64,000 nt of DNA, from contig NZ_SLVP01000001.1 of the NCBI RefSeq assembly GCF_004345425.1, positions 1,054,001 through 1,118,000 of the forward strand, written 5' to 3'. The notes beneath the pieces were generated by a model. It saw nothing but the letters and a program-made list of their open reading frames with translations, ran no database searches and had not been told where the DNA came from. Shown here one piece after another: positions 28,311 to 35,191 of the stretch (the stretch's first letter is position 1; each line of letters opens with the position of its first letter). A program made the translations under genes and the position numbers. The stretch comes from Paenibacillus sp. BK033 (GTDB lineage: Bacteria > Bacillota > Bacilli > Paenibacillales > Paenibacillaceae).

Positions 28311-28452
28311 TTTGTATATTTTCCTCATTTCATCGAACTCGTTTATCGTCTAGTATAACAGTTGTGCCTTGGAAGTGCATCTTTCATCTACATATGCTAT
28401 GCTGGGCTTCATAAGCTATTAAGCATACATGCAAACAAAGGAATGATCAACA

Positions 28453-28650
28453 ATGAATAACGGTACAGAGCGCGCTTCGGTGAAGCCGGGTCTTGAAGTG
28501 GATATTGTTCTGAAGCAGGATCAGCGGACGGGGAAGCTGACGCGCGGCATTGTGAAGGATTTGCTGACGAATTCGCCCACTCACCCTCATGGCATCAAGG
28601 TTCGCCTGACAGACGGCCAGGTCGGAAGAGTAAAGCATATTCATTCGTGA
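28453..28650 (+). CDS. ywbE: YwbE-family protein
   Basis: A 65-residue protein matching the YwbE family (VKPGLEVDIVLKQDQRTGKL, then TRGIVKDLLTNSPTHPHGIK). A small beta-barrel, KOW-like fold is plausible; the function is unknown. RBS AAAGGAATG. It is the first gene of a tight five-gene plus-strand run to 31078, with gaps of 8-30 bp. Confidence 0.9.
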   Translation: MNNGTERASVKPGLEVDIVLKQDQRTGKLTRGIVKDLLTNSPTHPHGIKVRLTDGQVGRVKHIHS

Positions 28651-28670
28651 GTAAAGGAGCTTAGAGCGCG

Positions 28671-28970
28671 ATGGCATTCGGGATTTCCAGGTCTGAAATG
28701 ACGGCATGGAAGGAAGCGGTCGCCCGCGGCGAGATTGCCTACCTGACGCATTATTGGGTGGATCCGCGTTTTCCGGGCATGAAGACCGTAACCAAGGTAG
28801 GCTGCTCCGATCTGGACAAGCTTGCGCGGTGGTGCAGGGATAACGGTCTGAATCCGCAATATATTCATAGACGGGATAAATACCCGCATTTTGACCTGCT
28901 GGGGCCTAAGCAAAGAGAAATTCTCCTGCGGGAAAATCAACTTGCCCAGCTCGAAAGGTTTCATCTTTAA
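28671..28970 (+). CDS. Conserved hypothetical protein, YneQ-like
   Basis: A 99-residue soluble protein with a conserved-looking core (LTHYWVDPRFPGMKTVTKVG, YPHFDLLGPKQREIL). It resembles Bacillus YneQ as I recall it; function is not known. Trp, His and Asp clusters hint at nucleic acid binding but this is not demonstrated. RBS AAAGGAGC. Second gene of the ywbE run. Confidence 0.75.
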   Translation: MAFGISRSEMTAWKEAVARGEIAYLTHYWVDPRFPGMKTVTKVGCSDLDKLARWCRDNGLNPQYIHRRDKYPHFDLLGPKQREILLRENQLAQLERFHL

Positions 28971-28988
28971 TGAAGGGGAGATACGAAC

Positions 28989-29753
28989 ATGCAGATTAAT
29001 TCGCTGCATCAGACGATAGAGGAGTTAAGTCTTAACGCATGGCCGTCACTTCAGACGGTCGTTTACGACGGCTGGCTGCTGCGGTTTGCGGACGGTTACA
29101 CGAAGCGCTCGAATTGCGTGATGCCGCTGTACGAGAGTTACGGGCAAGTGGCGGAAAAAATCCTTCACTGCGAGAAGCTGTATGCGGAGCGGGGCTTGGA
29201 CGCGGTTTTTAAAATCACGCCTTTCGCCAGGCCAAGCCAGCTGGACTCTATGCTGGAGGAGCGGGGTTATCGGATGGTGGATCCCGTTTATGTGAAGACG
29301 GCGGCACTAACGGAGCTTCCGTTGCCGGCGAATTGCGAATGCCGGATTGACGACCGGCTGAGTGAACGCTGGCTGGATGAATTTACGCAGATGATGCCGC
29401 TATCGGACAAGCAGCGGGAAGCGGCGGTTAAGATGCTGACCGGCATGCCGCTCCGCCAATGCTTTGTAACGCTTTACGCGGAAGGGATTCCGGCGGCCTG
29501 CGGAATCGGAGTAATCGAGCATGGCTATATCGGCTTGTACGATATTGTCACATCCGAGAGGTTCCGTAACAGAGGACTGGGCTATCAGCTGCTGCTGCAT
29601 ATTTTCCATTGGGCGTTGCGGAACGGAGCAGATAAAGCCTATTTATTAGTCGTTCAGGGGAACCAGCCGGCGAACCGGCTTTACGACAAATTCGGTTTCG
29701 AGACGCAATACGAATATTGGTACAGGGTTAAATCTTGGAAGCAGGATGAGTGA
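28989..29753 (+). CDS. GNAT-family N-acetyltransferase
   Basis: A 254-residue acetyltransferase whose C-terminal half carries the acetyl-CoA fold: motif A is YDIVTSERFRNRGLGYQLL (R/Q-x-x-G-x-G/A type) and motif B ends in NQPANRLYDKFGFE. The N-terminal half is a degenerate GNAT-like repeat, so it is probably a tandem GNAT protein. Substrate unknown. Third in the ywbE operon. Confidence 0.88.
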   Translation: MQINSLHQTIEELSLNAWPSLQTVVYDGWLLRFADGYTKRSNCVMPLYESYGQVAEKILHCEKLYAERGLDAVFKITPFARPSQLDSMLEERGYRMVDPVYVKTAALTELPLPANCECRIDDRLSERWLDEFTQMMPLSDKQREAAVKMLTGMPLRQCFVTLYAEGIPAACGIGVIEHGYIGLYDIVTSERFRNRGLGYQLLLHIFHWALRNGADKAYLLVVQGNQPANRLYDKFGFETQYEYWYRVKSWKQDE

Positions 29754-29761
29754 ACGTTTAG

Positions 29762-30421
29762 ATGGTTTTAGGGTTAGCGTTTATACAAGGCTTTTTATTT
29801 TCTTTATCTCTTTGTTTGGATTTGGGCATGGTGAACGTTGCGATTATTAAAACCGGGGTTGAGCGCGGCTTTAAGCCGTCCTTTATGATCGGTTTCGGCT
29901 CATGCTTTGGAGACTTGACCTATCTTGCGCTCGCGCTGGTCGGGTTCAGCTTTATATTGGAGATTACCCCCGTTCGGTGGAGTCTATGGATTGCGGGTAC
30001 GGTGGTTCTGCTGCTGCTGGCTTATAAAATGGCGAAAGAATCGCTCCATCCGAGGATGATTGATTGGCAAGCGCGGGAAGCGGATGAAGGGCAACGGCCC
30101 AAGCGGAGGCTCGCGGATTTTATGTTTGGGCTTGGAGCAGCGTTGTCGTCTCCTACGGTTATGCTGTGGTTTGTTGCTTCGGCCGGACCGATTGTGGCCG
30201 AGGTTCATGGCGACAGCCGGTACGCGATTGCCCTATTTATCGCGGGCTTCTTCACCGCCGGCTTATTATGGTCGCTTGGCATGGCTTACCTCAGCGGGCG
30301 GGCGGGCAAAGCGCTAGGCGCGAAATTCGTGAGGGTCATTTCGTTTTTCTCGGCTCTGCTCTTTGTTTATTTCGCGATCCGCGTATTTTGGTCGGGGCTG
30401 CAGTTTGTGCTAGGCAAGTAG
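29762..30421 (+). CDS. LysE/RhtB-family exporter
   Basis: A 219-residue membrane protein with six hydrophobic segments in the LysE arrangement; the first helix region (FSLSLCLDLGMVNVAIIKTG) holds the family signature near the N-terminus. LysE/RhtB proteins export amino acids such as lysine, homoserine or threonine. Located 8 bp after the GNAT gene; a short cytoplasmic loop rich in Arg/Lys/Glu lies around 100-118. Confidence 0.88.
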   Translation: MVLGLAFIQGFLFSLSLCLDLGMVNVAIIKTGVERGFKPSFMIGFGSCFGDLTYLALALVGFSFILEITPVRWSLWIAGTVVLLLLAYKMAKESLHPRMIDWQAREADEGQRPKRRLADFMFGLGAALSSPTVMLWFVASAGPIVAEVHGDSRYAIALFIAGFFTAGLLWSLGMAYLSGRAGKALGAKFVRVISFFSALLFVYFAIRVFWSGLQFVLGK

Positions 30422-30451
30422 GTTAACTATTGTGCTAAAAAGAGGGATACC

Positions 30452-31078
30452 ATGTCCGTTGTGAACTTGTTGGCTTCCCGGCTAGGCCGCAAGGATGAGG
30501 AGCCAAATATTGAGCTTGCGCAAAGGCTGGCAAGCGAAGAAAACGTTGCAGGCATACAAGAAATCATCGAAAATTTGTCGAGCAAGGATAAAAAGATCCG
30601 GCATGATTGCATCAAGGTCGCCTATGAGCTTGGCGAAATAAGGCCGGAGCTGATTAGCCCATACGCTTTACGCTTCATCGAGCTGCTGGGAAGCCGGGAT
30701 AATCGGCTGGTCTGGGGCGCGATGACGGCATTGTCCACCATAGCAGAAACGGCATCGGGAGCGATAATGGAGCATGTTGATCAAATCGTAAGCGCGATGA
30801 ATACCGGTTCGGTAATAACCGTGGACAAGGCTGTTCTTGCGCTTTCGAAATTAGCGGCTGTAAGCGAGGCTAACAATAAAGTTATTTTTCCTTTCTTGCT
30901 CCGCCATCTCGAGGGCTGCAGGTCCAAAGAAGTTCCTCAGCATTCGGAAAGCGTTCTTCTTGCGGTTACGGCTCCTAACATAGAGGAATATCTGAAGGTG
31001 CTGCGGGCAAGAGAGCAGCAGCTCACGGATGCGCAGTTAAAGAGAGTCAAAAAGATTTATAGGACGTTAGAGAATTAG
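30452..31078 (+). CDS. HEAT-repeat protein
   Basis: A 208-residue all-helical protein with at least four HEAT-like helical pairs (for example DKKIRHDCIKVAYELGEIRP and DNRLVWGAMTALSTIAE). HEAT scaffolds bind other proteins or phycobilin/DNA lesions, but nothing here identifies the partner. It ends the five-gene run and is followed by a near-perfect terminator. RBS AGAGGGATACC. Confidence 0.8.
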   Translation: MSVVNLLASRLGRKDEEPNIELAQRLASEENVAGIQEIIENLSSKDKKIRHDCIKVAYELGEIRPELISPYALRFIELLGSRDNRLVWGAMTALSTIAETASGAIMEHVDQIVSAMNTGSVITVDKAVLALSKLAAVSEANNKVIFPFLLRHLEGCRSKEVPQHSESVLLAVTAPNIEEYLKVLRAREQQLTDAQLKRVKKIYRTLEN

Positions 31079-31085
31079 CCGAAAT

Positions 31086-31132
31086 AAAAACACGGTTGCG
31101 TTTATCCCGGATAAACGCAACCGTGTTTTTGG
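31086..31132. terminator. Perfect bidirectional terminator
   Basis: A 21-bp palindromic stem (AAAACACGGTTGCG...CGCAACCGTGTTTT, with GTTTATCC/GGATAAAC inside) ends the HEAT-repeat gene and the convergent lplJ. Confidence 0.9.
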
Positions 31133-31143
31133 TTAGATGCCGT

Positions 31144-32133
31144 TTACAGCATGAGCGACAACAGCTGCTCCTTCGTAATGGGACCGAAGTAGAAGTTCAC
31201 GTCGATCTCATCCAGCAGCTTGCCGAGCGATTCCGCGTCGTAACGCGTTCCGATCAGCTTCGAGGTCACTTCGCTTGTCTCGCCTCTGCCGAAGAAGTCG
31301 CCGAATACGGCGGCATCCACGATTTTGCCTTCCTCCACCTGCAGGCGTATGTCATAAGTTCCCGCGCCTTCGATACGCTTTGTCTGACGGACGTTAAAGG
31401 CAGGGGAGCGGCCGTAATTCCAGTCCCAGCTGCGGTAACGCTCGTCGGCCAGCTTCCGGACATTCGCCCAGTCCTCTTCGGACAGCTCGTAGACCGGAAT
31501 TTCCGGCTCGCCTTCGAATATAGACTCCAGCAAGTACTGTCTCAATTCCTGAATGGTCATCGGTTCCTTCAGAAATTCCGAGATGTTGGCGACGCGGCTC
31601 CGGATGGATTTGGTTGCTTTCGAGACGTATTTCTCCGCGTTAACCTTAAGCGCGGAAACGACATTCTCAATCTCCGAATCAAATAAGAGAGTGCCGTGAC
31701 TGAACATCTTCCCTTTGGTTGCAAATTGGGCGTTGCCGGAAATTTTCCGCTCGCCAACCTGAAGGTCGTTGCGTCCCGACAGCTCCGCTTCTACGCCAAG
31801 CTTGCGCAACGCGCGGACAACGGGCTCCGTGAACTTCTTGAAGTTGTGGAACGACTTGCCGTCATCCTTCATGATGAAGCTGAAGCTGAGATTCCCGAGA
31901 TCATGATAGACCGCGCCGCCTCCCGACAGCCTGCGTACCACATGGATGCCATTATCATTGACATACTCGGCGTTAATTTCCTCAACCGTATTCTGGTTCT
32001 TGCCGATGATGATAGAAGGCTCGTTAATGTAGAACAGCAAATATTCGTCTTCCGGCAGCGAACGTAAAATATATTCCTCGAGCGCCAGATTCAGCGTCGG
32101 GTCCGTGATATTGTGATTGTCGATAAACCGCAT
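31144..32133 (-). CDS. lplJ: Lipoate-protein ligase A (LplJ type)
   Basis: A 329-residue enzyme that activates free lipoate with ATP and attaches it to lipoyl domains or GcvH. Conserved stretches are EPSIIIGKNQNTVEEIN, VRRLSGGGAVYHDLGNLSFS and the C-terminal LplA accessory domain (about 240-329). Length matches Bacillus LplJ (331). RBS GAGGAG before ATG. Monocistronic between two regions of unrelated function. Confidence 0.95.
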   Translation of the reverse strand: MRFIDNHNITDPTLNLALEEYILRSLPEDEYLLFYINEPSIIIGKNQNTVEEINAEYVNDNGIHVVRRLSGGGAVYHDLGNLSFSFIMKDDGKSFHNFKKFTEPVVRALRKLGVEAELSGRNDLQVGERKISGNAQFATKGKMFSHGTLLFDSEIENVVSALKVNAEKYVSKATKSIRSRVANISEFLKEPMTIQELRQYLLESIFEGEPEIPVYELSEEDWANVRKLADERYRSWDWNYGRSPAFNVRQTKRIEGAGTYDIRLQVEEGKIVDAAVFGDFFGRGETSEVTSKLIGTRYDAESLGKLLDEIDVNFYFGPITKEQLLSLML

Positions 32134-32220
32134 GCGTAATTCTCCTCTTCATTGATCAGTCCTGCTCCCATTATAACCCTCACGGAAAGATTTTTCATGC
32201 GGGCAGGACAAAATTATAGG

Positions 32221-33435
32221 TCAAACGCTGCGGGCTTTGCCGCCTTCCCCGATCCAGGTTTTCTTCCATTCCAGCTGGGCAAACGCCAGCATAATGACGC
32301 TTAGCAGCGCAATGCCGCACAAAATGAGGAAGCCTGGCGTGTAGGAGCCAGTGGATTGATACAAATTACCGAGAATGAGCGGGAGAGCGTAACCGCCAAT
32401 GCCGCCTGCTGCGCCAACGATCCCCGTTACCAGTCCAATCTCGTCACCGAATCGCTGCGGTACCAGCTGGAATACGGAGCCGTTGCCGGCGCCGAGGCAC
32501 ATCATGCCTACGAATAGCAGACCAATCACGAGATAGAGCGGCGGAAGACTCGATATGGAAGCGAGCATAACAGCCGCACCCGTATACAAAATCATCAGGA
32601 CCTTAATGCCGCCAAGCTTATCGGACAAATACCCGCCAATCGGACGGAAGAAGCTGCCGGCGATAACGCATAGCGTAGTGAAATCGGCTGCTTTGACGGC
32701 AGACAAGCCGTATTGGGTGTTGAAGAAGATCGTCAGGTAGTTGGAGAGACCAACAAAGCCGCCAAACGTAACGCTGTACATAATGCAGAAAAGCCAGGTG
32801 TCGCGCTGCTTTAATATTTTCGCGTACTGGGACAGTTTTTTGGGAGCCGGCTGGTTAGGGCTGTCTTTCGCGAAAATCGTAAAGACGATGAAGGCAATCG
32901 CGATTGGGATTATCGCCAGGCCAAAAACGACTTCCCAGCTGCCGAAATGCTGGGCAATTCGGTTAGCGAACAAAGTGGAAAAGACCGTTCCGCTGTTGCC
33001 TGCGCCGGCGATACCCATGGCGAGACCTTGATATTGCGGCGGATACCAGCGGCTTGCAAGCGGAAGCGCAGCGGCAAAGGAGGCGCCTGCGACGCCAAGC
33101 ATCAGGGCGACGATATGAAGATCCGATAGGGAATCAACGAATTTCCATCCCCATACCAGAGGGATCATCGTAAGCAGCATGCCAAGCTGCCCGGTTCTCT
33201 TGGGGCCGATATAGTCGGTCAGGAAGCCAAACACCAGGCGGAGAATAGAGCCGCCAAGCACCGGCAGCGCAACGAGGTTGGCTTTTTGAACCGGCGTCAT
33301 ATCAAAATCTCCGATAATAACGACGCTAAGCGGTCCGATCAGCACCCAAATCATAAAGCTGATATCGAAATACATAAATGCACTGAATAATGAAGGCTTA
33401 TGCCCGCTTTTCCAAAACGACGTAGGGTTGCTCAT
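32221..33435 (-). CDS. narK: Nitrate/nitrite transporter (NarK/NasA type MFS)
   Basis: A 404-residue 12-TM MFS protein of the nitrate/nitrite porter family. Nitrate signature-like stretches are GVAGASFAAALPLASRWYPP and GAGNGSVFQLVPQRFGDEIG, with the TM2 arginine (VLGGSILRLVFGFLTD). It imports nitrate and/or exports nitrite. ATG 33435 has GGAGGGAATTGG upstream; the longer frame to 33525 lacks an RBS and contains part of the leader. It is divergent from the nitrate reductase/molybdenum-cofactor operon, and its own leader contains a terminator preceded by hexaloop hairpins. Confidence 0.93.
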   Translation of the reverse strand: MSNPTSFWKSGHKPSLFSAFMYFDISFMIWVLIGPLSVVIIGDFDMTPVQKANLVALPVLGGSILRLVFGFLTDYIGPKRTGQLGMLLTMIPLVWGWKFVDSLSDLHIVALMLGVAGASFAAALPLASRWYPPQYQGLAMGIAGAGNSGTVFSTLFANRIAQHFGSWEVVFGLAIIPIAIAFIVFTIFAKDSPNQPAPKKLSQYAKILKQRDTWLFCIMYSVTFGGFVGLSNYLTIFFNTQYGLSAVKAADFTTLCVIAGSFFRPIGGYLSDKLGGIKVLMILYTGAAVMLASISSLPPLYLVIGLLFVGMMCLGAGNGSVFQLVPQRFGDEIGLVTGIVGAAGGIGGYALPLILGNLYQSTGSYTPGFLILCGIALLSVIMLAFAQLEWKKTWIGEGGKARSV

Positions 33436-33530
33436 AACCAATTCCCTCCAATGGATATATTTCTGTGTTTTCCGTTCGCAGACGCGCGTTCCCGGGGCGA
33501 GAGTCTGATTTTCGTTTCTTTTCAAAAATT

Positions 33531-33570
33531 AAAAAAAGGCCGCAAACTGCCCTTGCGGACAGAAGCGGCC
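33531..33570 (-). terminator. Leader terminator of narK (attenuator)
   Basis: Minus strand: AGGCCGC pairs with GCGGCCT around an inner CTGTCC/GGGCAG hairpin, followed by seven T. It sits before the narK coding region, about 95 bp upstream of its start, so it is an attenuator rather than a gene end. The 5' arm GGCCGC is shared with the hexaloop hairpin at 33566-33579. Confidence 0.85.
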
Positions 33571-33632
33571 TCTTTGCCGAAGGCGGTACAGCATTGTACC
33601 CACCGGATCGTACGGTCACATCATTGTGAACC
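33566..33632 (-). promoter_or_regulatory. ANTAR-type hexaloop antiterminator of the narK leader
   Basis: Read on the minus strand, three consecutive hairpins each have a six-base loop with A at 1 and G at 4. The first is GGTTCAC-AATGAT-GTGACC (33614-33632, one bulged T), the second GGTAC-AATGCT-GTACC (33585-33600), the third CGGC-AAAGAG-GCCG (33566-33579). The last two, 5 nt apart, match the two-hairpin RNA target of ANTAR antiterminators. The third hairpin uses the 5' arm of the terminator, so the two structures exclude each other. Confidence 0.78.
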
Positions 33633-33640
33633 CAATTCGA

Positions 33641-33670
33641 ATTATAGGTGAATTGTCAAATGCATGTCAA
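33641..33670 (-). promoter_or_regulatory. Sigma-A promoter of narK
   Basis: Minus strand: TTGACA (complement of 33665-33670), 18-bp spacer, TATAAT (complement of 33641-33646). It predicts a start near 33634, immediately before the first hexaloop hairpin. The -35 overlaps the GlnR/TnrA-type box. Confidence 0.75.
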
Positions 33671-33681
33671 TAAACTTAACA
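33665..33681. promoter_or_regulatory. Perfect GlnR/TnrA-type box between narK and moeA
   Basis: TGTCA-N7-TAACA satisfies every defined base of TGTNA-N7-TNACA. It overlaps the narK -35 and lies about 60 bp upstream of the moeA -35, so one dimer could influence both divergent transcripts. Confidence 0.7.
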
Positions 33682-33739
33682 CCAAATTTTAAAATATCCA
33701 TAAAATAATGCAGAAGTCGATATTTTTGCGTCACTTATA

Positions 33740-33768
33740 TTGACATGCGACTAAACTTACATTATGCT
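33740..33768 (+). promoter_or_regulatory. Sigma-A promoter of the moeA-nasBC-mobAB operon
   Basis: TTGACA (33740-33745), 17-bp spacer, TATGCT (33763-33768). The expected start near 33775 is a few bases before the first hexaloop hairpin. Confidence 0.8.
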
Positions 33769-33781
33769 CAAAACAAATGAT

Positions 33782-33819
33782 CAGCACAACGATGTGCTGT
33801 CGACTTTGGCAACGGAGCC
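33782..33819 (+). promoter_or_regulatory. ANTAR-type dual-hexaloop antiterminator of the moeA operon leader
   Basis: First hairpin: CAGCAC-AACGAT-GTGCTG (33782-33799), a six-base loop with A1 and G4 on a perfect 6-bp stem. After 8 nt a second hairpin, GGC-AACGGA-GCC (33808-33819), again has A1 and G4 in a six-base loop, though its stem is only 3 bp. Its 3' arm is the beginning of the terminator 5' arm (33816 onward), giving mutually exclusive folds. ANTAR proteins such as NasR and EutV stabilise this element and prevent termination. Confidence 0.8.
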
Positions 33820-33852
33820 CGCTTCCTTATTTCTATAGGGAACGGGCTTTTT
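33816..33852 (+). terminator. Leader terminator of the moeA operon (attenuator)
   Basis: AGCCCGCTTCC pairs with GGGAACGGGCT (one mismatch) and is followed by TTTTT. It lies 35 bp before the moeA start and about 40 nt after the predicted transcription start, so it acts on the leader. Confidence 0.85.
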
Positions 33853-33886
33853 ATGTTCATTTTGTGCGGTGGGGAGGAATGCCTGA

Positions 33887-35191
33887 ATGACTGCCTTGCA
33901 GAAGCAGCAGCTTGTTGTATCCGTGGAAGAAGCGATTCGTCATTTGTGTGAGGGAATGTCCCCCGTTCGAACGGAAAAGCTGCCCTTGGAGGATTGCGTG
34001 GGCAGAGTGCTGGCGGAAGATTTCTTTACACCGTTTCCGATGCCTCCGTTCCGCCGGGCGGCGATGGACGGGTATGCCGTACGCTCGCAAACCTTGCTTG
34101 GCGCCGGTCCGGGCAGTGAAGTTATGCTTAGAGTGATCGCGGAGGTTAAGGCGGGCGCTTCCAAGGAATGGGCTCAGGAGTGTACCGCAGGCCGGCCGGT
34201 TAATGATAGGGATGCCGTACGGATCTTTACGGGTGCGCCTGTGCCGCATCGTTACGATACCGTTGTTATGCAGGAAGTGGTTACTCCCATTAACGGGGAA
34301 GACGGCAAGCCGCTGTGGATTGGAATAGACCGTCCGCATCCGGGTGGCCGACATATCGCGGAAGCCGGAGAGGATCTTGCGCCAGGCAAGCTGATTCTTG
34401 TGAAAGGAACCATGATCGGGGCTAAAGAAATGGCGGTGCTGGCCTCCTACGGGCAGGCGGAAGCGGTTGTATATGCGAAGCCTCGGATCGTTGTTCTGCC
34501 GGTTGGCGATGAGCTTCAGGAGCCGGGAACGGCTCTTACCGCAAACCGGATTTACGACGCAAACGGACTTGTTGTTTATGCTTTCCTGAAGCAGCTTGGC
34601 GCTCATGTCATTCGCCGAAAGCCGGTTCCGGATCATCCTGCCATCCTGGCAAACGAAATCAGGCTTGCCGCGGAGCAGGCCGATGTGGTCATTACGACAG
34701 GCGGCATATCGGTCGGCGACCATGATTACGTTGAGCGGTCCGCCGCCAGCGCCGGCTTTGAGCCGCTGTTTACAAAGGTGCTGATGAGACCCGGTACGCC
34801 AACCTCTGCTTTCAAGAAAGGGGAATGTTTGCTGTTTGGATTGTCGGGAAATCCGTCCGCTTGTTATTCCGGTCTCGAGCTGCTGGTGAAGCCGGCCGTT
34901 CAATGGTTAAAGGGAATGAAGAATTACCGCAATCAATGGCTCAAAGGGAAGCTGGAGGATTCGATCGGCAAGCCTTGCCCTTATCCAAGGTATGTACGCG
35001 CCATAGCGTCCATGGAACTTGGAGTATGGCGGATTTCGCCGCTGCCCAACGATAAATCGGGCAATATCGCGGCATTCGCGGAAGCAAACGCCATTGCCGT
35101 AATCCCGGCGGGCGGAAGAGGCGCGGCGAAAGGGGAAATCGTTTCTTTTCTATTACTAACGCATATGGCAAACGGAGGATTAACGTTGTGA
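33887..35191 (+). CDS. moeA: Molybdopterin molybdenumtransferase
   Basis: A 434-residue MoeA, which inserts molybdenum into adenylylated molybdopterin. The N-terminal region has FRRAAMDGYAVRS (conserved Asp), VRIFTGAPVP and VVMQE; the MoCF-binding core has TTGGISVGDHDYVE; and SGNPSACYSGLELLVKP near 320-335 precedes the C-terminal domain. RBS GGGGAGG. Its stop overlaps the nasB GTG start by 4 bp. It is first in the nitrate-assimilation operon, coupling cofactor supply to enzyme synthesis. Confidence 0.95.
   Translation: MTALQKQQLVVSVEEAIRHLCEGMSPVRTEKLPLEDCVGRVLAEDFFTPFPMPPFRRAAMDGYAVRSQTLLGAGPGSEVMLRVIAEVKAGASKEWAQECTAGRPVNDRDAVRIFTGAPVPHRYDTVVMQEVVTPINGEDGKPLWIGIDRPHPGGRHIAEAGEDLAPGKLILVKGTMIGAKEMAVLASYGQAEAVVYAKPRIVVLPVGDELQEPGTALTANRIYDANGLVVYAFLKQLGAHVIRRKPVPDHPAILANEIRLAAEQADVVITTGGISVGDHDYVERSAASAGFEPLFTKVLMRPGTPTSAFKKGECLLFGLSGNPSACYSGLELLVKPAVQWLKGMKNYRNQWLKGKLEDSIGKPCPYPRYVRAIASMELGVWRISPLPNDKSGNIAAFAEANAIAVIPAGGRGAAKGEIVSFLLLTHMANGGLTL

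Noticed and set aside
33857..34903. 348-codon minus-strand frame opposite moeA
   Set aside because: Shadow of moeA; its start region coincides with nothing like an RBS and no domain is recognised.
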